This document shows positions 1 through 10,662 of a DNA stretch of 64,000 nucleotides, one piece after another. The stretch's first letter is position 1, and each line of letters starts with the position of its first letter. The notes beneath the pieces were generated by a model that was not told where the DNA came from, ran no database searches, and worked only from the letters and a program-made list of their open reading frames with translations. Made by a program: the position numbers and the translations under genes. Origin of the DNA: Avena insularis (taxonomy: Eukaryota; Streptophyta; Magnoliopsida; Poales; Poaceae); NCBI GenBank assembly GCA_023614405.1, contig CM042697.1, forward strand, positions 160,804,149-160,868,148, written 5' to 3'.

Positions 1-1563
1 GGTTCTGCTAATTCCAACGTATAAGTGCAAGCATATACAACATAGATGACACAATGGTTCAAGTTTATTAGGATCAAGAAATATAAAGTGTGCCATCAAG
101 TTCGTGCGAGCTTTAATCACTAAGTTTTCACATAACAAAATACTTTTTAATTGGAAGATAGATGAAAACAAGAATATAATTGGAATGGTGTAACACACCA
201 TGCATAGGAATTTATACTGTACACTTTGGAATAACTTGGTTTCTTGGGAGTTGGAAGCATGAGTAGAGCTTACTCATACAAGTGGAGGCTAGCAAAAGAC
301 TGGGAGCAACCAAATAAGAGAGCAATGATGGCCATAATCACGCAGAGCGACAAAACATTACTAATCAAAGCATAGAGTGGTAATACAAGTCAAGAACTAA
401 ATGATCATAGAGGCTATGGTGACTTGTTCATAGTCATAACATGGTGTGAGCATGTGCCAAGTCAACCCAAACAAAGCATCAAAGGAGAATACCACAATAC
501 TATGCTTTTGCATGCTAAAACAACTCATGATTTTTTTCAAGGCACACTAAGCAATCCCAATTGTTTGGAACAAGTCATGCTACAGAAATAATCACTAATC
601 ATAAGGTCAAAACAACACCTAGCATGGCAAGCTGAAGTCTAAGTCACAGGCAAAGCAAGCTCCTCTTGCAATATTTCAAGCAAGAACTTTCTACTCCTTT
701 CCAACACCAATCAACTTATTTGAAACAACACAGTGAGAACGGGGGTCCAAACTAATTTATTCAAGAAAACTAAAAAAACTAAGAAAAGCAAAAAAAACTA
801 AGACGTTCCAAGAACAACACAACAGTATATGATTAAGATTTTTTCCATTCTTCATCTTATTACATCATTCTCTCTCTACACGTGAATTTGTTTCCTTCAT
901 ACAAAACTTCACACAATCTTCATTAGCAACATTAGTGTATTCAAAAGATAATAGACCCTTGGTTTTAGCTTTAGAATATCAAAACATTCACTAAAAACAC
1001 TATCTACTGTAGCAACTCCCTCAAAAAGTTCAATTTCCCAAAAATAACCCAAAAAGGAATCAATAAGAAGCAAATGCAAATAATGACAGAAATTTGTCAA
1101 AATAGACCAGCAGGTAGAAACCTATTTTTTAGAAGACCTTCTATTGCTCAAATAAAAAAGTGTTGAACTAACTAAAGTTAGCTAACATACTGGGGTATTT
1201 ATTCGTAAAATATCAGCTTAATCCGACTTACATAGATTCCTCACGAATTTTTATGGTGGAGCAAAAAAATCTGTTTCGGGACAGCATCTCCCCAAATCTT
1301 ACTCCCCTCTCGTTAGAGGTCATTTTTGCACAAAAAGAAAACAAAAAGGATAAGGAGAGGTCATTACTGAAGTAATAACTTCCAAGACTCAATAAAACTT
1401 TTGGGTTATCTCCCAAGAAGTACTTTTCTTTAACGCCTTTAAGTTAGGCACATGAAGCAAGAGGATGCTCACATAAGAAATATCAATTGAAGTAAAAGAG
1501 AGCATCAAGAAGCAAATTCAAAACACATTTAAGTCTAACCCACTTCCTATGCATAGTAATATT

Positions 1564-2618
1564 TTAAGCAAATAAATTAACAAATAACAAAGTGACAGAC
1601 ATATGAAGATAAGATAAGGGTAACTTCAAAACTTTTAGCACATAGAGAGGCGTTTCAGTATCATGAACACTTTTACAACTATATTTTCCTCTCTCATAAT
1701 AATTTTCAGTAGCGTCATGAATAAACTCAACAATATAACTATCACACAAAGCATGCTTTTCATGATCTACAAACACATAATTTTTATCAAGCTAAAAAAT
1801 AGTGGGATTAAAACCTTCAAACCCACTTTTAACAACTTTATAACAAGAAGACTGATCATTTAATATAGGTCCTTCATCTAGAGCTTTATCATAAACATTT
1901 TCTAAGCAAAACTCTTTAGTACCATGAATTTCGAAGTTAGGCACAAATATAGGATTATCATAGATAACAGGAGCATATCTATTATCACAAGTTTTACCCA
2001 TAGCAGATATTCCAAAAGAATCCATAGGAACATAACATTCATCCTCCTTTGGTAAGAATGGGGGACAATCAAATAATGTAAGAGGTAAATAGTTACTCTC
2101 GTTAGAAGGTAGGCATGGGTAGATCCATTATTCCTCCTCTTGACTATCACTCTCCTCCTCTTTTTCATCTAATGAGCTTTCAAGTTCAGCAATTTCGTCT
2201 TCCATAGGGTCCTGCAAGGCATTAGTCTCTTCCATTTGTGGAAAGCACCTATTAAAATATTCAAGAATATAGCCATTTTCTTCCTTGTAATTATCAAAGA
2301 AAAATTTAAGTATCTCATAAACTTCATATTCATAAGGTGCATCATTAGTATTTTCAAGCAAACTCGCAAGTTCAAATGCACCCTTGAAGGTAATAAATTC
2401 TTCAATTTGTTCCACATCATAAAAGTCATAATTTCCTTTAACATAAGAAGAATGGTAACATTATCATTATACTCACATTGAAAAGGTAGGTGTTTATACC
2501 TCCTACAACAACAAGTTTTATCAAAGCAATAAGTTACATTATAAGTAGAGCACACCTCTCTAGCAATAGTATTCAATTTATCAATTTGTTCCCATAAGTG
2601 TTTCCCTTTTTGTGACAA
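1564..2618 (-). pseudogene. Decayed gag-region ORF relics of Athila-type element
   Basis: Overlapping short minus-strand frames: about 2169-2618, 2128-2415 (95 residues, acidic C-terminus), 1792-2025 (77 residues, starts MDSFGISAMGK) and 1564-1776 (70 residues, contains VDHEKHALCDSYIVEFIHDA). Phrases like the last are familiar to me from interiors of grass Athila-type elements that lack pol; that is recollection, not a search result. No single frame spans the region, so frameshifts and stops have broken an original ORF. No protease, RT or integrase motif is visible. It lies about 300 bp downstream of the PBS, where gag is expected. Confidence 0.5.
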
Positions 2619-2922
2619 ACGGTGTTACTTATAATAATACTTTTCTTCTTCCGTGAAACCACCTTGCCAATAAGAACTAGTTTCAAAGAAACCATCCATT
2701 GATAGAAAGCATGACAAAGCAAGACAATAATAGACCAGAAACTAGAGCAGAAACTAATTTTTTTGTGTTTTTTATACGAGAAAGAAAACCAAACTAAACT
2801 AATTTTTTTGGAGTTTTTGATAAAAAAAGTCAAACAAAACCAAGCAAAACAAACTAAGAAGAACAAAAACAAAGTAAAGAGAAAGGTTGTGAAGGACTCC
2901 CCTTGTGAAGCCGTCCTTAGCC

Positions 2923-2940
2923 TCCCCGGCAACGACGCCA
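2923..2940 (-). promoter_or_regulatory. Primer-binding site, Athila type
   Basis: Minus-strand sequence TGGCGTCGTTGCCGGGGA, one mismatch from the usual Athila PBS (TGGCGCCGTTGCCGGGGA). It is separated by 7 nt (AGTTTTC) from the LTR end at 2948. It fixes the orientation (minus) and shows that 2948-4509 is the 5' LTR. Confidence 0.85.
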
Positions 2941-2947
2941 GAAAACT

Positions 2948-4509
2948 TGTTGATGGCGCGTGGTAGCGCTTCATTGGGAGACCCCAAGAGCAAGGTGTGA
3001 TGAGCACAGCAGCAAGTCTTCCCTCGGTAAGAAACCGAGGTTATCGAACCAGTAGGAGGAAGGAAATGTCTCAAAGGTGTTTCTAGCAACTTGGATACCT
3101 GCACAACACAAACTCAAGACTTCGCCCCAACGAACAGTGAGGTTGTCAATCTCACCGGTTGCTGTAACAAAGGATTAACTGTATGGTGTGGAAGGTAATA
3201 GTGGTTTGCAGAAAGTAAACAGTAACAGTGGAAGATGTATCAATGGTAAAGATTGGAACGGGGTCCATAGTTCACTAGAGGTGTTCTCCTTAAGATAAAC
3301 AAACATGGCATGCTGGGTAAACAAATTACAATAGGGCAATTGACAGGACTGAGCAAGGCATAACAATGCAATACTAGACATTCATGATCCTATGAGATTC
3401 GATTGGGCAATACAACAAGATACATAGACTGCCATCCAACTGCATCTATGATTATAAGTCCACCTTTGGGTTATCATCCGAACCCCCTCCAGTATTAAGT
3501 TGCAAGCAGCAGACAACTACTTTAAGCAAAGTGTGTAAGGTAAACAATCCACTGGTTCCATGAACAAGAGACCGGTATTTTCTCCCTAGTGGCAACAACA
3601 CATCTACAACCTTAGAGATTTTTGTCACTTCCCTTAGATTAAATAGAGGCATGAACCCACTATCAAGCATAAATAGCCCCTCTTAGAGTCACTAGCAACT
3701 ACTTGGACAAGATAGCTACTAACAACGGAGAGCATGCAAGATCACAAACAACACAAACATGATAGAATCAATAAGACAAAACCATTAACCAATCTGACAT
3801 AGTAATCTCAATATCCATCGGATCCCCCCAAACACAACATGCATGATTACAAATAGATGATATCTTGATCATGAACGGAGTTCACAAGATCTAGACATGA
3901 AAGCACAAAGGAGGAGATACAACCATCTATCTACTACATGGACCCGTAGTCCAAGGTGGAACTACTCACACATCATACCGGAGGCTGGCATGATGAAGAA
4001 GAAGGCCTCCAGGATGATCTCCCTCCGGCAGGGTGCCGGGAAGGCTTCAGATCCCCCCGATCTAGGGACGATGGTGGTAGAGGCTATAGACGGTTTCATG
4101 GAATTTTGATCGGGTCCTTAGGGTTTAGGCATCGGGGGCTTCTTATAGGCGAAGAGGGAGCCGAGGGGGTGCCCGAGGCGGATGCACCCCCCAGGCGTGG
4201 GGTATGCCCACCCGCACGGCCAGGGGGTGTGGCCCCCTCGAAGCCCTCCTCCGTCTCGTCTTCTAGCTTCGTGTTCCCATGGTAAAATATTGACTTTTGA
4301 TTTTGTCCCGTCCAATTCCGAGAATATTGATTTTCTGCCTTTCTGGAACCAAAAACAGAAGAAAACAGTCAACTGACACTATGGCATCTTGTTAATAGGT
4401 TAGTAGCAGAAAACATATAAAAACACTTCAAAGTGTAGACAAAGCAAAACAAAGTAGATACTGAATAAGCATGGAACATAAAAAATTATAGATACATTTC
4501 CGACGTATC
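2948..4509 (-). repeat. 5' LTR of Athila-type element (1562 bp)
   Basis: On the minus strand it runs from TGATACGTCGG (4509) to CCATCAACA (2948), TG...CA ends, directly followed by the PBS. Plus-strand phrases such as gatgagcacagcagcaagtc and the exposed-style stretch near 3030-3060 are characteristic of a very common grass Athila LTR family. The reading frames in it (e.g. 3956-4285) are incidental. The LTR start abuts a 42-bp stretch and then element A. Confidence 0.8.
4141..4149 (-). promoter_or_regulatory. Putative TATA box of the Athila-type LTR
   Basis: Minus strand CCTATAAGA, about 365 bp from the LTR start, in a GC-rich promoter-like stretch. Position and orientation agree with transcription toward the PBS. 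Confidence 0.45.
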
Positions 4510-4551
4510 ACTAAGCTAGCTAGATACTTAATTATAGAAATAGTACTTACA
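4510..4551. other. 42-bp spacer between two elements
   Basis: Short A/T-rich stretch between the Athila-type LTR and the LTR of element A. It would hold the target-site duplications of both, but neither partner copy is visible in the window. Nothing else seen. Confidence 0.4.
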
Positions 4552-7500
4552 TGTAACATCCCTAAAAATCATGTTTTAAAAATCATTCATATCATTCTTG
4601 CATCATGCATTCATATAGGGTTTTTCTCAAAATCATTTAGAGGCAGAAGTTTGAGCTATGATTTCATGTGGGCATTTTATCTCAATTGGCCATCACCCTT
4701 TGAGATTTGAATGCTTAGGTACTTGTTTGCTTGCCTCCATGGTTGGAAAGATTAGGAGTAGCTTTTAAACCCAAGACTTCAATTTAGAAATATTTTCTGA
4801 AACCCTATTCCAAATATTTGCAACTAGAGACAAAGAGACAAAGTCTCTGTTTATTTCAAAGACCCAAGCTTGACCAAGCCTTGCTAGTAACCACATGGTC
4901 ATCTGACTCATTTTTGAACCCACAGAACCCTGCAAAAATCCCCAAAGAAGTTTGAATTCAAAAGGATTTGAATTCATATCAAATTCTATCCAGAAAATAG
5001 AATTAGAAAAAGAAAAAGCTTAAAGAAAAGAAAAAGGCCATGCCGTAATCTGGCCCAAAGACGGATGAAGCCCAGCAAGCCCACCCGGGATCTTCTTTTT
5101 ACTTCTCTCACGCGCGAGCCCACGCAGACAGACGCTGACAAGCCGACCCCACCTGCACTCCGCGCACCTCGCTGACAAGCGGGCCTTCTCCACGTCACCG
5201 TCGTCTCCACCCGCACGACCCGTTCATCCCCAAATCAACGCGGGCGTTTCTGTGTTTAATTCGCGACGTCAATTCGATTTATTGGACGAGTGATTCTCGC
5301 TCGTGACCAGGCTATAAGAACCCCCTCTGTCTCCTCTCTCTTCTCCCTCAAACCCCGAACCCAGAGCGCCACCAGGCTGCGTGTATTGCTCTCTGAAACC
5401 CCGCCGTCTCCGACGACCGCGCCGGCGAATTCCGGTGAGTCCAGAGCTCCCCTCTGCCTCTCGTTCTTGCAAACTGATTCTGTGAGCCTCTGCGCTTCTT
5501 TTAACACATTTCGTTTGCTCTCGCATGGACCGTAGCGCCGGCAACATCATCGACTAGTCGCCACCGACGTCTGCACAAACTCCGGCGAACTCTAGTGGTA
5601 AGTACAGACCGCCCCGCGCTTTCTAGTTCACGCACATAGCTCTGTCTCGATTCTGCGAATCTAACCGTGTCCTCGCCTTGCCTTGGGGTGATCCACAGCG
5701 ACGTCCCCGACGACCACCGGCGCGCAGCGCGCCCACGAACTCCGGTGAGGAATAGCAGCCGTGCCGGCGCCTTGACCAATCGAGTACGACGAGCTTCGCC
5801 GTGATCTCCTGAGCCCGGTAAGCCACTCCTCCTTCTTCCTCGCCGTCTGCATCATCAGCAACATCATCGACCGACGATTCCGCCGCCGGTAGCCACCGCG
5901 CAGCGCCGCCAGTTCTTGGCCAGGCAGTAGCAGCCGTTAGATCTGGATCGAACGCCTACGATAGATCACTTAACCCGGCGATGCAGCGATCTGAGCCGCC
6001 AGATTTCATTTAGATCCTCTGGCGGTGGAGCTCGATCCAGCGAACGATGCGGCGAATCAGAACATGACGCGTGGCTAGGTTAGATCTGAGAATAGAATTT
6101 AAAACCAGAAATTTGATCCAAATTCAATTGCCTATATCTTTTGAACCCCACGTTGGAATTTTACAAACTTTATACCGTTGGATTCAGAAAAACAAGACCT
6201 TTCTGCCTATCCTTTTTGTTTAGCAAATAGTAACCATTTGATTAGCTTAAATTGCAGAGACAAGTTTGAGGCCATTTTAAGTATAGATTTAGTTTAGTAT
6301 TTTTGTTTTAGGGTTATTTAAGTTGACTTGGCTACTTTGTGACTAGTTTTAGTTTCTGTATTCATGCACTTGCTTGGTTGAAGTTTTCAAAAATCATCAC
6401 TTGGTAGATTCATGCATGCATGCATTCATAATACTTTTGTTTGTATATATTTGTGTGTAATTGTATGCTACAACTTTGTGTGTAGATTTTGCTAGTGATT
6501 GTGATTGTGACGAGTGCTACTCTCCACACTACCAAGGCAAGTGATATCATCATGAATATTCCATTCCTATATTTTATATATGCATTAGTAATATTTTTCT
6601 AAGTATAGGACTTGCATGGTCATTTTGCTAAGAACAAGCTAAGCTTTGGGAAAACCTATTAGGTAAAACCTTAGTGAAAATTACCTAAGTCAAGATTCCT
6701 ATTACTATCATGCTTAGCCTAGCTACTAGAAAACAAGGGTGGTTTATATATTCACACTATGGAAAAATATTCTAAGTCTAAGGACTTGTTTTTATTTAAC
6801 AAAACAACTAAGTTAATGAATCACCTGGGTGGAATGGAAAGATTGGGTTATGTTGAGTGGTTACACAAGGCCAGGGGTACTGGTGAACCTTGTGTATCTC
6901 ACTTGTGGATGGCCACCCAGGAACAAAGAGATTTGAGTTGTCAAATGTTGAGAAGCTTCAAGTGCAACCACTTGGTAATATGGGCTCTGCCATGATCTTA
7001 GGATGCTGGAACTTAGTCTCTTGGACAGTGGGTGGTAGATGGGTTGATAGGTTGGAGCGCGTCCATTTGACTAAGGAAAGGCTACTGAAGGATCATGTCT
7101 TGGGAAACCAAGGCTTGTGGGGAAAGTGCACCACCTCTGCAGAGTGTAAAACCTAAGTACTTAGCCATGTCCCTGGTAAAGGACAATTTGAGCATCAAGA
7201 CATGGAAACTTCAAGAATCTCATCACTCCAATTTCTAAATAAAACTTGTGGGTGAACAAGGGTTAAAGGATCTTCAGTCTTTGATTGGTAGATGCCCTGA
7301 GTGGATCTTCAGTCTCTGATTGGTAGATACCTTGGGATGGACTTTGTCAAGCAAAAACTTAGTGTTTTCAAAAAGTTAAGGAAAAACCTATTTTGAGCAA
7401 TGCAAGCCTAAGCTCCACCAGCCAAATGCATATAGCCTTATAGTCCACTTAAATATATACTAAGGTATCACTTGCCAATACTATTCCAAAGTATTAACCC

Positions 7501-7805
7501 TCTGTGGCTGTAACTTATGATGTTGCAGGTTACTCTGATGATGAATAGGAGTCATGAGTCTACACTCAACATGCTTGCCTGTGGCACATGAAGATGAAGA
7601 CTTATGTTTATTTACATATTCCATAAACTCTTGTACTAGGCCTTTGGCCATGAGTTGTAAAAGACTATGTTTTATCTCTGGAATGACTGTAATAAACGAC
7701 CTTTGTATCTGTGTACTTCATCTTAAACTGTGGATGCTAGCATTGATCCAGGGACTAGCATTGCAATCACAGGGATCTTATCCTTTAATAAGGAGGGATC
7801 TTACA
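4552..7805 (+). repeat. 5' LTR of element A (3254 bp)
   Basis: Starts TGTAACATCCC and ends GGGATCTTACA, then 2 nt and the PBS. A GC-rich promoter/leader zone (about 5040-6070) follows A/T-rich U3-like sequence. The palindromic block CTCTGCAGAG (7135-7144) plus GTCC...GGAC (7169-7184) is shared with the other Tekay-type LTRs here. Reading frames within the LTR are judged incidental. Confidence 0.88.
5311..5320 (+). promoter_or_regulatory. Putative TATA box, LTR A
   Basis: GCTATAAGAA followed by a C/T-rich stretch, about 760 bp into the LTR and just before the GC-rich leader. Orientation matches gag. Confidence 0.55.
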
Positions 7806-7807
7806 GA

Positions 7808-7819
7808 TGGTATCAGAGC
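7808..7819 (+). promoter_or_regulatory. Primer-binding site (initiator tRNA-Met), element A
   Basis: TGGTATCAGAGC, the standard plant tRNA-iMet PBS of chromoviruses, 2 nt after the LTR end at 7805. It fixes the plus orientation of A. Confidence 0.93.
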
Positions 7820-7945
7820 ACTGTGTTGCCTGTAGGATTATGACCCTAGGATTGGAAACCACTAAGGAAAAATTTTACTTCTTCTACACTTGTCTATTCT
7901 TCTTGTAAACTTTTCTAATCTTCTCCTTCTCATCTCTATTTGTAG

Positions 7946-8452
7946 ATGAATTCCGTCAACGAAGCCGTGAAGAAAGGACCACTCATGACCATGACCTTGG
8001 AGTGTGAGACTGAGTTTCCCAAGATTCTCAAGGACCTCATGGAAACCATGGGAGTACATGGTGCAGCTGTGTACAAGGGCTTTCCAGTGATGGAGGATGG
8101 AGTGGAGTATTGGTGGGTGCAACTTCACTTGTACAAGAACAAGGAAGACAACCACAAAGAAAAAGGCTTCTGCATGTACACCAACACTTTTATGCACACC
8201 ACATTCTTTGAGTCAGCAAAAGAAGCAGCTTGGAAGACTATCAAAGAACTCAGTGCTAGAGTCAAGTGCAGGATGCTCAACCTCCAAAAAGACTTAGAGA
8301 AAGAGAAGGAACATACCCAAGAGTTGGAAGTCACCAACCAATCTTTAAGAGGAGATATTATAGACTTAGTGATAGAAGCATGTGAACAAGATAGGGTGAT
8401 TGCCACTAGGAACATTGTGTTAGCCACCAGATCCAATGAGATAGGATTGTAA
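7946..8452 (+). CDS. Accessory ORF 1 upstream of gag, dsRBD-like plus coiled coil
   Basis: Uninterrupted 168-residue frame starting 127 nt after the PBS, so a natural first ORF of the element transcript. Residues about 25-110 suggest helix-strand-strand-strand-helix: helix KILKDLMETMG, strand EYWWVQLHLYK, strand GFCMYTNTF, helix SAKEAAWKTIKEL. The last resembles the AK..AA...L..L helix of double-stranded RNA-binding domains. Residues about 110-145 are heptad-rich (coiled coil). No zinc knuckle, protease or RT motif. It shares a layout with the ORF at 8648-9443 and the pre-gag ORFs of the M family (57500-58294, 45750-46542). The function is not established; RNA binding or silencing suppression is inference from pattern only. 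Confidence 0.6.
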   Translation: MNSVNEAVKKGPLMTMTLECETEFPKILKDLMETMGVHGAAVYKGFPVMEDGVEYWWVQLHLYKNKEDNHKEKGFCMYTNTFMHTTFFESAKEAAWKTIKELSARVKCRMLNLQKDLEKEKEHTQELEVTNQSLRGDIIDLVIEACEQDRVIATRNIVLATRSNEIGL

Positions 8453-8647
8453 GCGCACTTCGTTAGTTGACCACCACCTATCACCTTATTTTCCAAAATA
8501 AGACCTTAAATAAGTTTGAACCTTGGTTGATGTAATGGATTTATGTATGCATGACTTGAGTGAATTGTGTGTTCCAAGAATATGTTTGAATGTTTGTCTT
8601 GTTTATCTTAAATTGTGTTGTTCTAACTTCCTCAATCTTATAAATAG

Positions 8648-9443
8648 ATGCCTATTGCCATCAGCACTGTTGAGGAGTTCCAGGCTACCCGTTTTGGTCC
8701 TCGTATCGTAGAGCTTACTACTTTACTCGATCTCCCTCTTCCTATCATTACGGTGCACCCACTCACCAAGTTTGAGAGGAAGGACCTTTGGGGCTTCAAG
8801 GTGAACCAGCCAGGACGCCAGTCAGAGCCTACTACGGAGGCCATCGTCTTCAAGCTTATGCACGATGGTGGAGAGAGGCATGGAGGTTGTCATGCAGGAT
8901 CGATAGGACGATGTTAGGGCGTCACTCCCGACAGGTTAGAGGCACTCACTTCCACGCCTTGAGGCGAGATGATGACGGAGAGTCCATTGACTTTGAGGAC
9001 GACTCGAGGGTCACGCAGAGCCGATACGCTGTACCTCCAGGACTTAGAGACTCTTATTAGGCACGTGGATACCGATGGGACCAACGTCATGCTTAGTAAT
9101 GACGAGCTCCAGTGCAGCTTCGAGAAGGACAAGCTCTTAGCGCAAAGAAGACGAGATAGTCAAGGAGATGGAGGCAAAGTTCGAGACCCAAGACCGTAAG
9201 TTCAAGAGTCAAGAGAAGCGTGTCCAGGATAGGAACAAGAGGATTCGTGATATGACCGAGGAACTGCAGTCCAAGGACTTCGAGTTAGAGCAGCAGCAGA
9301 CAGTGATTGAGAGGCTTCGTTCCCAGAAGAGGGCTCTCAAGGCCAAGATCGACTCTTTGACCACTACCATCGAGGAGAACAAGACCGCAATGGAGAACGC
9401 AGGTCTTACCTTTGTCGAGGAGGAGATTGATGCCGACGAGTAG
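8648..9443 (+). pseudogene. Accessory ORF 2 upstream of gag, frameshifted
   Basis: A second pre-gag ORF about 195 bp after ORF 1. It starts MPIAISTVEEFQATRFGP at 8648 and switches frame near 8870, 9040 and 9150, ending DADE at 9443. The middle part has a PTTEAIVFKL stretch, then an Ala/Leu helix and RGTHF. These line up with TTSEGIQFTL, the AMQEALARLCG helix and KGTRF of the M-family accessory ORF, so the two are homologous. The last about 90 residues (9168-9443) are a long charged coiled coil ending in an acidic tail, as in M. The three frameshifts make it non-functional here. It may be an ancient tandem duplicate of ORF 1. Confidence 0.65.
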
Positions 9444-9674
9444 ATTTGACTACTCAGTTATCTTTATTTACCGCACTTGTTATTTATGAACTTATTGTTG
9501 GACCATCCGACATGTGGATGGCTTGCCACTTGTGTGTTTGTACTTTGAGACTTTTGTTATCTTGTTGTTTAGCTTTTATCCTAGTGTTGCTTGCTATGTG
9601 TTTGCTTGTGTAATGTATTGTGCATAAATCATGTAAGGGTATCTCATTCTTATCTCTATATGAATAAACCACAG

Positions 9675-10626
9675 ATGCCTCCCCGTCGGCATAAACACCA
9701 ACCCCAACATTACCCCGGAAATGCAACAAATGATGAATGCGCAAACACAGCTTATGCAAATGATGACGACGTTCATCCAGAACCAGAACAACAACAACAA
9801 CCCCAACAACAACAATAACAACAACAACCCTCCAGGTTTTGATATGCTCACCAGATTTCTGCGTCTGAGGCCAGCTAAGTTTTCAGGAACGACTGATCCC
9901 ATGGTGGCCAATGATTGGCTACGTTCTGTGAACAAAGACTTAGTGACCGTAGGATGCACAGATGCTGAAAAAGTCAGGTTTGCAACACATCTGTTGGAAG
10001 GACCAGCCGCCGCATGGTGGGACAACTTCCAGATTACCACACCTATTGATGAGGTGACATGGGTTATCTTTGAAGATGGATTTCGTACCACTCATATCTC
10101 ACCAGGTATGATGAGCCTGAAAAAGAAGGAATTTCACAACCTGAAACAGCGCCACCACAGCGTGGCTGAATACATCGAAGAGTTCAACAATCTGGCGCGC
10201 TATGCACCGGATGAGGTTGACACTGATGCCAAAAGGAAGGAAAAGTTTCTAGAAGGCTTGAATGATGAGCTAAATCTGCGGTATGCATGGCATATGTTCC
10301 AACTTATCGGTCATTTGTGACAAGGCTGTTATTGTGGAGAATAAAATGAAGCAAGTTGAGAGTAGAAAGAGGAAACACTCCGACAAGCATAGCTCGGGAT
10401 CGTATCATAAACGATCTCACTATGATGATAGTGTCAGCTCAGGATCCCACAAGCATGGGAAGTTTAACAAGCACCACAACCACAACCGTCATGACAACAA
10501 GCATCATCGCAGTCATGACAATGATAAGTACAAGAACCACAAGAGTGGATATAAGAGCCACCATAGTGGAAGTGGAAGTGGAAGTCAACCTAAGAAGGAC
10601 AACAGTCAGGTTGAATGCTTCAAATG
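9675..10626 (+). pseudogene. gag: gag of element A, frameshifted and 3'-truncated
   Basis: Gag forms the virus-like particle and packages element RNA. It begins MPPRRHKHQ at 9675, shifts frame near 9715 into the frame from 9721 (Asn-rich low-complexity run, then TRFLRLRPAKFSG and LLEGPAAAWWD of the retrotransposon gag domain). It shifts again near 10290 and continues as a Lys/His/Ser-rich basic tail. It ends in the first half of a CCHC zinc knuckle (VECFKC) at about 10625; the H and last C are missing because the element is cut there. The start matches the gag start of element B (MPPRHQPTEMEQ). Confidence 0.88.
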
Positions 10627-10662
10627 CTCGTTTCTAACTCCCAGCACTATACAGTTTTTCCC

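Larger units (their letters stand above)
1..2947 (-). mobile_element. Interior of Athila-type LTR retrotransposon, partial
   Basis: Sequence between the left edge and the Athila-type PBS at 2923-2940, read on the minus strand, so the element runs leftward out of the window. Only small broken reading frames survive (1564-2618). About 1-1560 is A/T-rich and shows no convincing coding frame; I read it as 3' non-coding interior typical of non-autonomous Athila derivatives. Assignment to Athila rests on the PBS and the adjoining LTR (2948-4509). The second LTR lies outside the window. Confidence 0.75.
4552..10626 (+). mobile_element. Element A: 5' part of a Tekay/Del-type chromovirus
   Basis: Plus-strand Ty3/gypsy element: LTR 4552-7805, tRNA-iMet PBS, two accessory ORFs (7946-8452, 8648-9443), then gag (9675-10626). 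The sequence stops abruptly in the zinc knuckle at about 10626 and continues as CACTA sequence, so protease, RT, integrase and the 3' LTR are missing. The gag resembles that of element B (LRPAKFS, TVGCTDAEKVRFA, LLEGPAA, WW blocks), so A and B are related families. Confidence 0.85.

Noticed and set aside
2763..2966. Lys/Asn-rich plus frame near the Athila PBS
   Set aside because: Low-complexity A-rich leader of the Athila element; spans the PBS on the wrong strand.
7808..7819. tRNA-like sequence
   Set aside because: Only the 12-nt PBS complementary to tRNA-iMet; no cloverleaf around it.
10640..10650. CACTA-like terminus (cactatacag) as transposon end
   Set aside because: Lies within a coding-collinear CACTA stretch near the broken junction, lacks subterminal repeats and a partner terminus; chance match.
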